A DNA stretch of 64,000 bases, taken from contig NZ_BAAAYN010000012.1 of the NCBI RefSeq assembly GCF_039536245.1, positions 1 through 64,000 on the forward strand. The letters are read 5' to 3'. Positions within the stretch are counted from its first letter, which is position 1. Each line of letters starts with the position of its first letter. A program made the position numbers and the translations under genes. The notes under the pieces are model-generated. The model was not told the DNA's origin. It saw only the letters and a list, made by a program, of their open reading frames with translations, and made no database searches. Below, one piece after another: positions 27,545 through 36,769 of the stretch. The stretch comes from Cryptosporangium minutisporangium. GTDB lineage: Bacteria > Actinomycetota > Actinomycetes > Mycobacteriales > Cryptosporangiaceae.

Positions 27545-28032
27545 GCGTCGGGTTGATCATGGGCAGCGACTCCGACTGGCCCACGATGAAGGCGGCGGCC
27601 GAGGCGCTCGCCGAGTTCGGGATCGAGCGCGAGGTGCGGGTGGTCTCCGCGCACCGGACGCCGCGCGCGATGCTCGACTACGCGGAATCGGCGGCGGACC
27701 GCGGCCTGAAGGTGATCATCGCGGGGGCGGGCGGTGCCGCGCACCTGCCCGGCATGGTGGCCTCGATGACGCCGCTACCGGTGATCGGCGTCCCGGTGCC
27801 GCTCAAGCACCTGGACGGCATGGACTCGCTGCTCTCGATCGTCCAGATGCCGGCCGGAGTACCGGTGGCCACCGTGAGCATCGGTGGTGCCCGAAACGCC
27901 GGGCTGCTGGCGGTGCGCATCCTCGCCGCGAGCGACCCCGCGCTGCGCGCGAAGATGGTCACGTTCCAGGACGACCTGCGCGCCCTGGTGGCTCAGAAAG
28001 ACGCCGCCCTCCAGGCCCACTCGAAAACCTGA
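27541..28032 (+). CDS. purE: N5-carboxyaminoimidazole ribonucleotide mutase
   Basis: The enzyme moves the carboxyl group of N5-CAIR to C4 of the ring. The 163-aa protein carries the family motifs [19 protein letters not shown] (catalytic Ser/Asp), [15 protein letters not shown] (His) and [26 protein letters not shown]. It is a class I (bacterial) PurE and forms an octamer in known relatives. The GTG start overlaps the purK stop and has GGAAGGGC upstream. Confidence 0.98.
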   Translation: MSVGLIMGSDSDWPTMKAAAEALAEFGIEREVRVVSAHRTPRAMLDYAESAADRGLKVIIAGAGGAAHLPGMVASMTPLPVIGVPVPLKHLDGMDSLLSIVQMPAGVPVATVSIGGARNAGLLAVRILAASDPALRAKMVTFQDDLRALVAQKDAALQAHSKT

Positions 28033-28084
28033 CCCGTTGTCGACGTATCGCGGGCAGGGGATAGGTCGATAACGGGCCAGATTT

Positions 28085-28507
28085 CTAGCGCCGTCCGTAC
28101 GCGGGCCACTCGATCTTCGGGCAGTGGTCCATGACGACCGTGAGCCCGGCGTCGAGGGCCCGGGCCGCCGCGTCCTCGTCGACGACGTCGAGCGGCATCC
28201 ACACGCCGTCGGCGCTGATCCGGATCGCCTCGTCGACGTGCGGCGCGACGAACTCCGAGCGGCGGTAGATCCCCACGACGTCGACGGCGAACGGGATCCC
28301 TTCGAGGTCGGTATAGCCCTGTTCGCCCAGGACGGACTCGGCGCGCGGGTTGACCGGCACGATCCGGACACCGTTGCGCTGCAGGAACGCCGCCATCTGG
28401 TACACGGTGCGGTACGGGGTGTCGGTGAGCCCGACGAACGCCCACGTCTTGGCCGCCAACAACCGGCGGATCGAATCCGGATCACTGTGCTTCGTTGCCG
28501 TGCTCAT
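28085..28507 (-). CDS. CoA-binding (CoA_binding_2) domain protein
   Basis: This is a 140-aa Rossmann-fold protein. The N-terminal AKTWAFVGLTDTPYRTVYQMAAFLQRNGVRIVPVNPRAE is the CoA_binding_2 signature, followed by DVVGIYRRSEFVAPHVDEAI and VVMDHCPKIEWP. The His-Cys-Pro near the end is conserved in the family (YccU-like). The biological role is unknown. The ATG follows TAGATT by 6 nt and has no ribosome site, so the mRNA is probably leaderless. Confidence 0.9.
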   Translation of the reverse strand: MSTATKHSDPDSIRRLLAAKTWAFVGLTDTPYRTVYQMAAFLQRNGVRIVPVNPRAESVLGEQGYTDLEGIPFAVDVVGIYRRSEFVAPHVDEAIRISADGVWMPLDVVDEDAAARALDAGLTVVMDHCPKIEWPAYGRR

Positions 28508-28513
28508 GCGTCC

Positions 28514-28519
28514 AATCTA
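28514..28519 (-). promoter_or_regulatory. -10 box for the leaderless CoA-binding gene
   Basis: TAGATT on the minus strand ends 6 nt before the ATG. Confidence 0.5.
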
Positions 28520-28534
28520 TGCCGGGAACGACGA

Positions 28535-28562
28535 AGCCCGGGCCGCCGAAGCGACCCGGGCT
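28535..28562 (-). terminator. terminator after UDP-glucose dehydrogenase gene
   Basis: AGCCCGGG and CCCGGGCT pair around a 12-nt loop, 14 nt beyond the stop codon. It separates this gene from the next on the same strand. Confidence 0.6.
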
Positions 28563-28575
28563 CGTACGGCAGAAC

Positions 28576-29928
28576 TCAGGCGCGGCCCATTCCGCGGTAC
28601 TCCCAGCCGGCGGCGCGCCACTCGGCCGGGTCGAGGCAGTTCCGTCCGTCCACGACCCGCCGGTGGGTGACGACCTTGCCCAGCGCCACCGGGTCGGCGT
28701 GGCGGAACTCTTCCCACTCGGTCAGCACGACCACGGCGTCGGCGTCCCGGATCGCGTCCACCGACGACGTGGCGTACGCGACAGTCGGCAGTGCGCGCCT
28801 GGCGTTGTCGATGCCCTGCGGGTCGTACACGGTGACCTGCGCACCCGCTTCGGCCAGCAGCTTCGTGACCGCCACCGCCGGCGAGTCGCGCACGTCGTCC
28901 GAATTGGGCTTGAACGTGGCGCCCAGCACACCGATACGTGCACCGGCGAGCTCGCCGACGAGTTCGGCGGTCAACTCGACAGCCTTCTCCCGGCGGCGGG
29001 TGTTGATCTGGTCGACCTCGGACAGGAACCGCAGCGCGTGTCCGACGCCGAGCTCCTCGGCGCGAGCCTGGAAGGCCCGGATGTCCTTCGGCAGGCAGCC
29101 GCCACCGAAGCCGACGCCGGCCCGGAGGAACTTGTTGCCGATTCGGACGTCGTACCCGATCGCGCGCGCCAGCTGCGTGACGTCCGCGCCGGCGACCTCC
29201 GAGACCTCGGCCATCGCGTTGATGAACGAGATCTTCGTCGCGAGGTACGAGTTCGCCGCGACCTTGACCAGCTCAGCGGTGGGGAAGTCGGTGACGACGG
29301 TGGGCACCTCACGGTCCTCGGCCACGCCGAGCTCGTAAACGCCCTTGTAGGTGTTCTCGAGCATCTCGCGGGCCCAGTCGCTCTTGACGCCGAACACGAG
29401 CCGGTCGGGCCGCAGCGTGTCCTCGACGGCGAAGCCTTCGCGGAGGAACTCCGGGTTCCAGGCCACCTCGACGCCGATGCCCGCGGGTGCGTGCTGCGCG
29501 ACGAGCTCTTCCACCCACTCCGCAGTGCCCACCGGCACCGTGGACTTACCGACGATCAGCGCCTTCCGCGTCAGGTGTGGCGCGAGCGACACGACCGCGG
29601 ACTCGACGTACCGCATGTCGGCGGCGAGGCTGCCGGCCTTCTGCGGCGTGCCGACGCACACGAAGTGCACATCGCCGAAATCGGCAGCTTCGGCGTAAGA
29701 GGTCGTGAACCGCAAACGACCGGTGGCGAGGTTGCGACGCAGCATCTCGTCCAGACCGGGCTCGTGGAACGGCACCTGGCCGTCGGCGAGCTTGGTGATC
29801 TTGGACTCATCCACGTCGATGCCGAGCACTTCGTAGCCGAGTTCGGCCATGGACACGGCATGGGTGGCCCCGAGATAGCCCGTGCCGAGCACTGTCAGGC
29901 GAGGTCGTTGGGGGATTGATTCCGACAC
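28576..29928 (-). CDS. UDP-glucose 6-dehydrogenase
   Basis: This enzyme oxidises UDP-glucose to UDP-glucuronate with two NAD+. The 450-aa protein shows the NAD fold (LTVLGTGYLGATHAVSMAELGYEVLGID), the central helix (AELVKVAANSYLATKISFINAMAEV), the active-site Cys loop GVGFGGGCLPKDIRAF, and the C-terminal UDP-binding domain (GVLGATFKPNSDDVRDSPA). The GTG at 29928 has AGGAGGA 7 nt upstream, better than the ATG at 29949. UDP-glucuronate would feed envelope polysaccharides, which fits the glycosyltransferases nearby. A UDP-N-acetylmannosamine dehydrogenase role is less likely from the motif set. Confidence 0.93.
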   Translation of the reverse strand: MSESIPQRPRLTVLGTGYLGATHAVSMAELGYEVLGIDVDESKITKLADGQVPFHEPGLDEMLRRNLATGRLRFTTSYAEAADFGDVHFVCVGTPQKAGSLAADMRYVESAVVSLAPHLTRKALIVGKSTVPVGTAEWVEELVAQHAPAGIGVEVAWNPEFLREGFAVEDTLRPDRLVFGVKSDWAREMLENTYKGVYELGVAEDREVPTVVTDFPTAELVKVAANSYLATKISFINAMAEVSEVAGADVTQLARAIGYDVRIGNKFLRAGVGFGGGCLPKDIRAFQARAEELGVGHALRFLSEVDQINTRRREKAVELTAELVGELAGARIGVLGATFKPNSDDVRDSPAVAVTKLLAEAGAQVTVYDPQGIDNARRALPTVAYATSSVDAIRDADAVVVLTEWEEFRHADPVALGKVVTHRRVVDGRNCLDPAEWRAAGWEYRGMGRA

Positions 29929-30082
29929 GCGTGCTTCCTCCTGTGGCAAGACCCACCGGGTCAGCTCTACTGGGCCGGGCGGGGTGCAGGGGCCGTCCGG
30001 GTCGTCTCAACCGTTCGAGGATAGATGGTGTCCGCGATACCGCCAGCAGAACCACACGCCTCGGTCGGTAAGGTTGAGAACA

Positions 30083-30098
30083 CTTAATGAGCGTTAAG
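30083..30098. promoter_or_regulatory. small palindrome upstream of the acyl-CoA dehydrogenase gene
   Basis: CTTAA and TTAAG are spaced by 6 bp, 32-47 bp before the GTG start, in the only AT-rich part of this intergenic region. It may be an operator. Confidence 0.35.
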
Positions 30099-30129
30099 GG
30101 TCGCGTTCAGGGATGAAGGAGAAGTAACC

Positions 30130-31374
30130 GTGGACACTTCGTTCGGTATCTACCGGCTTGCGGAGGAACACGGTTATGTCCGCGATGCGGTGCGCGAGAT
30201 CGCCGAGGGTGCGATTGCTCCGTACGCAGCCGACGTGGACGACAACTCCCGGTTCCCGGTCGAGGCCCGCGAGGCGCTCACCAAGGCCGGCTTCCACGCG
30301 GTCGGCGTGCCGAAGGAGTACGACGGCGAGGGCGCCGACGCGATCACCGGCGCGATCGTCGTCGAGGAGGTCGCCAGGGTCTGCGCGTCCAGCTCGCTGA
30401 TCCCTGCGGTGAACAAGCTCGGCTCGACGCCGGTGATCTTGTCCGGGTCCGACGAGCTGAAGCGCGAGGTGCTGCCCCCGCTGGCCCGCGGCGAGGCGAT
30501 GTTCTCGTACGCGCTGTCGGAGCGGGAGGCCGGTTCGGACCCGGCGTCGATGTCGACCCGCGCGGTCCGGGACGGCGACCACTGGGTGCTCAACGGCACC
30601 AAGGCGTGGATCACGAACTCCGGGATCTCGACCTACTACACGGTCATGGCGAAGACCGACCCGAACGCCGGTTCGCGCGGTATCTCCGCGTTCGTCGTGC
30701 ACAAGGACGACCCAGGTTTCTCGGTCGGCACCCCGGAGCGCAAGCTCGGCGTCAAGGGTTCGCCGACGACGCGGTGCAGCGGGATCGTGCAGTTCTCGAA
30801 GTAGACCTCGCAGGTCGGCACCCCGGAGCGCAAGCTCGGCGTCAAGGGTTCGCCGACCTGCGAGGTCTACTTCGAGAACTGCACGATCCCGCTGCACCGC
30901 GTCGTCGGCGAACCGGGAACGGGCTTCGCCACCGCCATGCGGACGCTCGACCACACCCGGCTCGCGATCGGCGCCCAGGCGGTCGGCATCGCCCAGGGTG
31001 CGTTCGACGTCGCCCGCGACTACGTCAAGCAGCGCAAGCAGTTCGGCCGTGCGATCGCCGACTTCCAGAGCCTGCAGTTCATGCTCGCCGACATGGCGAT
31101 GAAGATCGAGTCCGCCCGGCAGATGGTGTACGTCGCCGCGGCGAAGGCCGAGCGCAACGAGCCGGACCTGACGTTCTACTCCGCCGCGGCGAAGGTGCTG
31201 GCGTCCGACACCGCGATGTCGGTGACCACCGACGCCGTCCAACTGCTCGGCGGTGCGGGCTACACCAAGGACTTCCCGGTCGAGCGGATGATGCGTGACG
31301 CCAAGATCACCCAGATCTACGAGGGTACGAACCAGATCAACCGCATCGTGATGGCGCGCCAGTTGCTCAAGTGA
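30130..31374 (+). pseudogene. fadE25: acyl-CoA dehydrogenase (FadE25-like), interrupted by a 90-bp fold-back duplication
   Basis: The gene encodes a fatty-acyl-CoA dehydrogenase of about 384 aa (family size). The first part runs from GTG 30130 (AAGGAG 8 nt upstream) through FSYALSEREAGSDPASM and WITNSG. The second has RKQFGRAIADFQSLQFMLADMA and the catalytic Glu in QIYEGTNQINR. Between them 90 extra bases (about 30768-30857) hold the inverse of the following 46 bp plus a second copy of the preceding 45 bp. The insert keeps the frame but brings an in-frame TAG at 30802-30804. The reading therefore splits into a 224-aa fragment and a possible 145-aa restart at ATG 30937. Codon use is otherwise normal, so the lesion is recent or an assembly error. 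Confidence 0.85.
30723..30914. repeat. fold-back duplication (direct 45-bp and inverted 57-bp repeats)
   Basis: The order is A, B-inverted, A, B: A is 30723-30767 and again 30813-30857; B is 30858-30903 and its reverse complement 30768-30813. Inverted identity extends outward to 30757 and 30914 because the original gene already carried a short inverted pair (GGTTCGCCGAC and GTCGGCGAACC) around B. Confidence 0.97.
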
Positions 31375-31442
31375 GGCGGTAGGGCGAGCGCGGATGCTCC
31401 ACACTGGCTGCGGTCCTGCCCGTCGCCACGAGGATCACCGCA

Positions 31443-33896
31443 ATGCTGCCGCTGTCGGTCGACGACCTCGCCGTCGTGCTGCGCGCCCTCGAGGACCCCG
31501 ACCCGTTGGTTCGCGATGCCGCGGCCGCGGTGCTCCGGCAGGTCCCGGTCGGTCCCGACGTCATCCGGGCCGCCGCCGGCTACGGGTTAACGCTGTTCCC
31601 GCCGGACGACGCTCCGCGCGCCGCCCCCGCGGCTCAGGCGACACCCGAGCTGGTTGCGAGGGCTGAGCAGTTGCGGCGGCAGCTTCTGGACCACCCGCCG
31701 CGGGCGTGGCCGTGGATCGTGCGGTCGTTCGTGGAGCACGGGCCGGCGGATTCTCAGCTCGGGTCCGGGTCGGAACTGCGGCGCGAAGGACCGCCGGACG
31801 CTGCGGCGATCGCAGGGCGGGCGGTTGCGACGGTGGGCGCCCCCACGCAGATTCTCGCGCTGATCGCGGCGGCGCTGGTGTCACCGGACGCCTGGCAGCT
31901 GCTGGCGAAGGCGGCGTCGACGTTGACCGGCGTCCCGCCGGACCCGGCCCCGACCGGCGACGATCGGGACGAGCCGTACGAGGCGCTGACGCGGCTGTTC
32001 GTGCTCGTCGAGACGCTGCGGCCGCCGTTCCTGCGGGGAAGCCCGCCCGGCCCGATGTTCCGGCCGCCGCCGTCCGCGCCTCCGTCGTACGAGCCCCAGC
32101 CACTGCCGGGATACTTTCCTTCTCCGTCGGCACCGCCGGACGCGCCGCAGATGGCCCCGCCACGGCGTAGCTGGTGGCAGCGGTGGCGCGAGCGCAGTCG
32201 GGCGCCCACGCCGCACCCGAGGGAGAAACCGGACCGGGTCTCCGGAACTGGTCTGGAGCCGGTCGTACAGCGGAGTGTTTGTGCGCGGCTGGACGCGCCG
32301 GACGCCGTGGCGCCGGGCGTCGAATTTGCGGTGCTGGTCGGGCTCGGCGCGTCGCCGCAGGCCGGCGTGGTCTCGGCCGGGTTCGAGGTGCCGGCCGGGC
32401 CGTTCACGCTCGGCGTCCAGGTGCTCGCGGAAGGATTCCGCGTCCTGGGCGAGGGCCTGTCGAGGCTGCTGCCGGTCACCGACGCGGACCCCTACCCAGT
32501 CGCGCTTGTCCGGCTGGTGGCCGAGGAGGACCTCCGTCTCCGCGACGACCGGGCGCTCCAGGCCGTCTACTCGCTCGACGGGCAGATCATCGGGGTCGCG
32601 TCCCGGACGGTCCACGTGGTGCGGCCGGCCTCGGCTGCCTCTGCGCCGGCCCCGGCCAACCCGGCCCCGGCTGGCCCGCCTCTGGCTGGTCCGGCCGCGG
32701 CCGGGCCGCCCCCTCCGCTCGCTCCGCCGAGTCCGTCGGCTCCGGCCGTACCGTCTTCTCCGGCCGCGGCCGAAGTGGCGTTGGTCAGCGGGCTCGCGTC
32801 GGGCGTCGACTGGGTGCTGCCGAGTGACCCGAAGACCCAGCCGGACCTCGAGGTGATCGTCGCGCCCGGCAACGACACGGCCGGGCACCGTCTGGTGTGG
32901 TACCTCCGCTCACCGCACTCGAGCGTCCCGCTGCCCTCGGAGCCGATCCGAGTACTGACCGGTGGCACCAACGCCGAGTGGGCGCGCGGCATGATGCGCG
33001 GCGTCGAGGACCGGCGGGACGCCGCCGACCGCGCCCAGTACCTGCGGGGCATCGGCTACGAGATCCGGCAGGCGATGCCGGAAGCGTTCTGGGTCGCGCT
33101 GCGGGCGATCGCCGATCTCCGCGCGCCGCAGCCACCGACCGTCCTGCTGGCGAGCTGGGAACCGTTCGTCCCCTGGGAACTGGCGATCGTCGACGATCCC
33201 TGGGACGCCGAGTACCCGGACGTGCTCGGCGCACAGACCGTCCTCGGCCGCTGGACTTACCAGGAGCAGCATCGAACGCCGGCCCCGCCCGCCGCGCTCG
33301 ACCTGGACCGGATGGCGGTGATCACCGGTCGCTACGAGCGCGCGCCCCGCCTGCCGGAGGCGGAAGCCGAGGCCAAGCACCTCGCCGCTTGGTACGGCGC
33401 GCAGCAGATCCCGGCGCAGATCGATCCGGTGCTGGCCGTCCTCGCGGGTCGGCCGTCCGCCCACGTCGTCCACGTCGCTCTGCACGGGCAGCTCGACGTC
33501 ACCGGAAGCCGGGACGGATTGCTGATGCTCGACGGGTCGTGGTTGAGCCCACGATCGGTACGCGGGGTCGGCCAGAGCCCGATCCGGCTGGCGTTTCTGA
33601 ACGCCTGCCAGGTCGGGCAGGGACAGCAGGCGCTCGGCGAGCCGACCGGGATGGCGGCGGCCCTGATCGGCATCGGCGCCGGGGCGGTCGTCGCACCACT
33701 CTGGAAGGTCGACGACGGCGTGGCCCGGACCGTGGCCGAGCAGTTCTATCCGGCCGTCTGGGCGGGCCAGTCCCCAGCGGCGTTCCTGCGGCGGATCCGG
33801 GGAACGTTGCCGGGGACCGAGACGGTATCGGCCTACGTCTATTTTGGTCACCCAAGGCTCCTGGTGTGGTGGAGGGGGAGGGACCGCGGTGCCTGA
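31443..33896 (+). CDS. CHAT domain (caspase-like) protease
   Basis: This is an 817-aa protein. Residues 1-50 resemble a HEAT-type repeat (VLRALEDPDPLVRDAAAAVLRQV). Two Pro/Ala-rich linkers (about 195-270 and 395-440) flank a beta-rich middle domain (about 275-395). The C-terminal about 300 residues are a CHAT domain with the catalytic dyad His681 (HVVHVALHGQ) and Cys722 (LAFLNACQVG), then GMAAALIGIGAGAVVAPLWKVDD and a terminal YFGHPRLLVW. CHAT proteins are caspase-fold peptidases, several of which act in bacterial immunity or cell death. The last 8 nt overlap the hydrolase gene that follows. The substrate is unknown; the partner hydrolase is the obvious candidate. Confidence 0.85.
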   Translation: MLPLSVDDLAVVLRALEDPDPLVRDAAAAVLRQVPVGPDVIRAAAGYGLTLFPPDDAPRAAPAAQATPELVARAEQLRRQLLDHPPRAWPWIVRSFVEHGPADSQLGSGSELRREGPPDAAAIAGRAVATVGAPTQILALIAAALVSPDAWQLLAKAASTLTGVPPDPAPTGDDRDEPYEALTRLFVLVETLRPPFLRGSPPGPMFRPPPSAPPSYEPQPLPGYFPSPSAPPDAPQMAPPRRSWWQRWRERSRAPTPHPREKPDRVSGTGLEPVVQRSVCARLDAPDAVAPGVEFAVLVGLGASPQAGVVSAGFEVPAGPFTLGVQVLAEGFRVLGEGLSRLLPVTDADPYPVALVRLVAEEDLRLRDDRALQAVYSLDGQIIGVASRTVHVVRPASAASAPAPANPAPAGPPLAGPAAAGPPPPLAPPSPSAPAVPSSPAAAEVALVSGLASGVDWVLPSDPKTQPDLEVIVAPGNDTAGHRLVWYLRSPHSSVPLPSEPIRVLTGGTNAEWARGMMRGVEDRRDAADRAQYLRGIGYEIRQAMPEAFWVALRAIADLRAPQPPTVLLASWEPFVPWELAIVDDPWDAEYPDVLGAQTVLGRWTYQEQHRTPAPPAALDLDRMAVITGRYERAPRLPEAEAEAKHLAAWYGAQQIPAQIDPVLAVLAGRPSAHVVHVALHGQLDVTGSRDGLLMLDGSWLSPRSVRGVGQSPIRLAFLNACQVGQGQQALGEPTGMAAALIGIGAGAVVAPLWKVDDGVARTVAEQFYPAVWAGQSPAAFLRRIRGTLPGTETVSAYVYFGHPRLLVWWRGRDRGA

Positions 33897-35475
33897 GCTC
33901 GAGCGCGACAACGAGGTGGAGTTGGCCTACGGCGTGCGGCTGCGTTCGTCCGGAGTGAGCGCGACCGTCGGGGACGTGCGCCAGGCTCCGACCGCAACCC
34001 GTCCGGTGCGCGGTGTGGTGGCCGACGAGTTACTCGGGGACAGTGGCGACGCAGTTGCGCGGCTCCTTCCGGTGGTGGAGGCCGCCGGAATGCGAACCGT
34101 GCTCGCGGTGCCGCTCGACGACGTCCAGGTGCCACCGACGCCCTTCGGGGGCGTTCGTGCGCTGACCGGCGAGGAGAATTACGTCGAGTTGTCCGTGCCC
34201 GGCCCCGACCCCGACGAGGGCCAGGTCGTGCTGGAGGTCGACGAGGTCGGTCTGGTCCGCTGGCACATCGACGTGGAGGCAGCGGCCACCGCGGTCGCGA
34301 TCGCCGACAACGGGACCGCCCTGGCCGCCCGGGGGGTGGCTCCGGTCCGCGCCGGAATCGAGCAGACGTTCCGCATCCCGATCGTGCAACTCGACCAGGG
34401 CGGCGTCGGCGGCCAGCAGCGGGGCTTCCTCGGCTTCGGCGTCCGCAAGGTGCTGCACCTGATCCGCTTCCCGATTGAGGCCGCGGCTGCGGCGGTCGGC
34501 AAAGCGGTCGTCGGATGGTGGGAGGACCGGCGGCGGCCGCATGCGCTCAGCCTGGTGACGCCGGAGTCGCTCGGCGACGTCCCGCCGCCGGACGGCGTCT
34601 CTGCCGCACGTCTCGCGGAGCTGGCGGACAAGCCGTTCCTGGTCCTGGTCCACGGCACGTTCAGCACGATCCGCAGTGGATTCGCCGGGCTCAACCGCAG
34701 CGGCGGCGGGCAACCCGACCTGGCGGAACTCGTCGCACGGTACGAGGGTCGCGTGCTCGGCTTCGATCACCAGACCCTGCACGTCGATCCGACGACGAAC
34801 GCCGACTGGTTCCTGCGGCGGTTACCGACCGATCGTCCGGTCACTCTCGACCTGCTGACGCACTCCCGGGGCGGCCTGGTCGGACGCCGGATCGCCGACC
34901 CGGCCCTCGCCGCGGCCGCTGGTGTTCCGACGCCGGACGTCCGCCGCTTGATCCACGTCGGGACGCCGAACGGCGGGACCGTACTCGCCTCGCCGAAGCG
35001 CTGGACGACGCTGATCGACGTCTTCACGAACCTGTTCTCGATGCTGCCCGAGGAGGTGGCGACGCCGACCGCCGAGGCCGTCATCGAGCTGGTGAAGCAG
35101 GTGGCGACCGGTGTGTTCAACGGACTGGCCGGCCTGACCGCGATGGATCCGGGGAACCCGGCGGTGACGGCGGCGAACGCCCAAGTGTTCGGGGGTGGCG
35201 CCAGCGGCGCGGCCGGCGCGGTGCGGGCGATCACGTCGGACTTCACCCCGGCTGCCGAGGATCTCCGGCTGCGGGCGTTGAACGCGATCGTGGACCCGTT
35301 CTTCGGTACCGGCAACGACCTCGTGGTGCCGACCCAGGGGGTGTTCGAGGCCGGGGACTACCGGGTCACCGACCCGTTCGTGGTCCAGTCGCCGAGCGCG
35401 GTCGTCCACACCGCGTTCTTCTCCGACGTCCGGGTGCGCGCGAAGCTCGGCGAATGGCTCCCCGGCGCGGTCTGA
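33889..35475 (+). CDS. alpha/beta hydrolase (DUF7379-like) coupled to the CHAT protease
   Basis: This is a 528-aa protein. The N-terminal about 200 residues are not a known domain to me (ELAYGVRLRSSGVSATVGDV, then beta-rich). The C-terminal part is an alpha/beta hydrolase with FLVLVHGTFSTIRSG (oxyanion region), the nucleophile Ser326 in LTHSRGGLVGRRIA, a possible acid Asp477 in GTGNDLVVP and His507 in VVHTAFFSD. The Ser elbow and cap fit a lipase/esterase. The GTG start lies inside the CHAT gene with GGGAGG 6 nt upstream, so the pair is translationally coupled. A hydrophobic stretch near 185-215 (RFPIEAAAAAVGKAVVGWW) could be a membrane contact. Target lipid or ester is unknown. Confidence 0.82.
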   Translation: MPELERDNEVELAYGVRLRSSGVSATVGDVRQAPTATRPVRGVVADELLGDSGDAVARLLPVVEAAGMRTVLAVPLDDVQVPPTPFGGVRALTGEENYVELSVPGPDPDEGQVVLEVDEVGLVRWHIDVEAAATAVAIADNGTALAARGVAPVRAGIEQTFRIPIVQLDQGGVGGQQRGFLGFGVRKVLHLIRFPIEAAAAAVGKAVVGWWEDRRRPHALSLVTPESLGDVPPPDGVSAARLAELADKPFLVLVHGTFSTIRSGFAGLNRSGGGQPDLAELVARYEGRVLGFDHQTLHVDPTTNADWFLRRLPTDRPVTLDLLTHSRGGLVGRRIADPALAAAAGVPTPDVRRLIHVGTPNGGTVLASPKRWTTLIDVFTNLFSMLPEEVATPTAEAVIELVKQVATGVFNGLAGLTAMDPGNPAVTAANAQVFGGGASGAAGAVRAITSDFTPAAEDLRLRALNAIVDPFFGTGNDLVVPTQGVFEAGDYRVTDPFVVQSPSAVVHTAFFSDVRVRAKLGEWLPGAV

Positions 35476-35486
35476 GGCACCGGCCA

Positions 35487-36647
35487 TCACGGCAGGCGGC
35501 GGGTCTCCCGCGGATCGTCGGTGTCCGGTCCGGCGGGCGGGCGCGTCTCGTCGGTGTCGTCGGCGGCGCGTGGCCGCCCGTACACGGTCGGGGCGTAGCT
35601 GGTCGGCCCCGGTGGCTGCTCCGGCGCCGAGTACGTGGTCGGATACGTCTGCGCTTGGTACGCGTTCGGTGGCGGTGCCGGCTCCGCGGACCGGGACGGC
35701 GACGCGGGGTACGTGGACGGCGGGTACTGCGCGCCGGGGGAGCCCGGGTACGGCGAGGCGGACGGGAACTGGGCGGAACCCGGGGCCTGCAGCGGCCGCT
35801 CCCCGTAGTTGGGGTAGCCGGACCCCTCCGGAGGGTCGTACGCCGACTGCGGGTAGTTCGTCGCGGCCGGGTACGGGGTGGTCGAGTGCGGCGGCTGGCC
35901 GCCAGGGGACTGGTGCGGCGGGGTGTCCCAGCCGGGCGCCGACGCGTACTCGCTGCCCTCGGACTGGTAGCCGCCCTCACCGGGTGGGCGGTCGGATCCG
36001 ATCGGTGCGGCGATCGCGGTCGGCGACTCGCCGGACGCCGGGCCGGTGCCCGGTCGGTAGCCGCCGGCGCCGTAGCCGCCCGGGTCGTAGCCGCCCTGGC
36101 CTCCGGGACCGTCCGCGTAGCCGGATCCGGGGCCGCCACCGGGAGGACCGCCGGGGCCGGGTGGACCACCAGGGCCGCCGAAATTACCGGGGCCGCCGGG
36201 GCCGGCCGGAACCGCCGCCGCGGGCGCCGCGGCCGGACGTGTCTTCCGCCAGCGGGACGGAACGACCAACGGCATGAGCAGGAGGAATCCGGCGAGCCAG
36301 AGATAGCCGGTGGCCAGCGGTGAGACCAGCGTCTGCTGGTCCTCGTTGGAGAGCACGTCCTTACCGAGGTCGTATACCGGCGAACTCGCCGAGAGGCCGA
36401 GCGCGGAGACGGCCACAAAAGCCAGCCCCACCAGCGCCGGGCCGAGCGGGGAGAGCCGGGTGACCAGCAGGACGCCGAGCGCGACCGCAGCGACCAGCAG
36501 CAGCCCGATACCGAGGTAACGGTCGGTGTCGCCGGAGCCGGGTAAGTCGAGCGTCGAGCGTGCCAGCCGATTCGGCCCGAACGCGACCGCCGCCCAGATC
36601 ACCGGGGCAAGGAGCAGGGCGAGCACCAGACTGCCGAAGTGCCGCAT
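35487..36647 (-). CDS. tetraspan membrane protein with Gly/Pro/Tyr-rich tail
   Basis: This is a 386-aa protein of unknown function. Four hydrophobic helices fill residues about 5-135 (SLVLALLLAPVIWAAVAFG, IGLLLVAAVALGVLLVTRL, PALVGLAFVAVSALGL, GYLWLAGFLLLMPLVVP). The remaining 250 residues are low-complexity, rich in Gly, Pro, Tyr, Ser and Gln (GGPGGQGGYDPGGYGAGGYR), ending in an Asp/Thr/Arg-rich stretch. The ATG has GGGGAGA upstream. It resembles the protein at 49530 in layout but not in sequence. It is convergent with the hydrolase gene, with only 11 nt between the stops. Confidence 0.75.
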   Translation of the reverse strand: MRHFGSLVLALLLAPVIWAAVAFGPNRLARSTLDLPGSGDTDRYLGIGLLLVAAVALGVLLVTRLSPLGPALVGLAFVAVSALGLSASSPVYDLGKDVLSNEDQQTLVSPLATGYLWLAGFLLLMPLVVPSRWRKTRPAAAPAAAVPAGPGGPGNFGGPGGPPGPGGPPGGGPGSGYADGPGGQGGYDPGGYGAGGYRPGTGPASGESPTAIAAPIGSDRPPGEGGYQSEGSEYASAPGWDTPPHQSPGGQPPHSTTPYPAATNYPQSAYDPPEGSGYPNYGERPLQAPGSAQFPSASPYPGSPGAQYPPSTYPASPSRSAEPAPPPNAYQAQTYPTTYSAPEQPPGPTSYAPTVYGRPRAADDTDETRPPAGPDTDDPRETRRLP

Positions 36648-36769
36648 GAGCTCTCCCCGGGCCGGTGGGTCGGGTACGTCCGCGTCACCAGCAGGCTACC
36701 CCGCACCGCCGACGATTCGGGCGTCGCCGAAGGTCAGAGGTGGGTCGAGTGACGCGTCGACGAGAATCC

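Noticed and set aside
30937-31374. Independent 145-aa acyl-CoA dehydrogenase gene
   Set aside because: It is the C-terminal part of the interrupted gene; the frame is continuous with the first part except for the 90-bp insert, and the ATG has no ribosome site.
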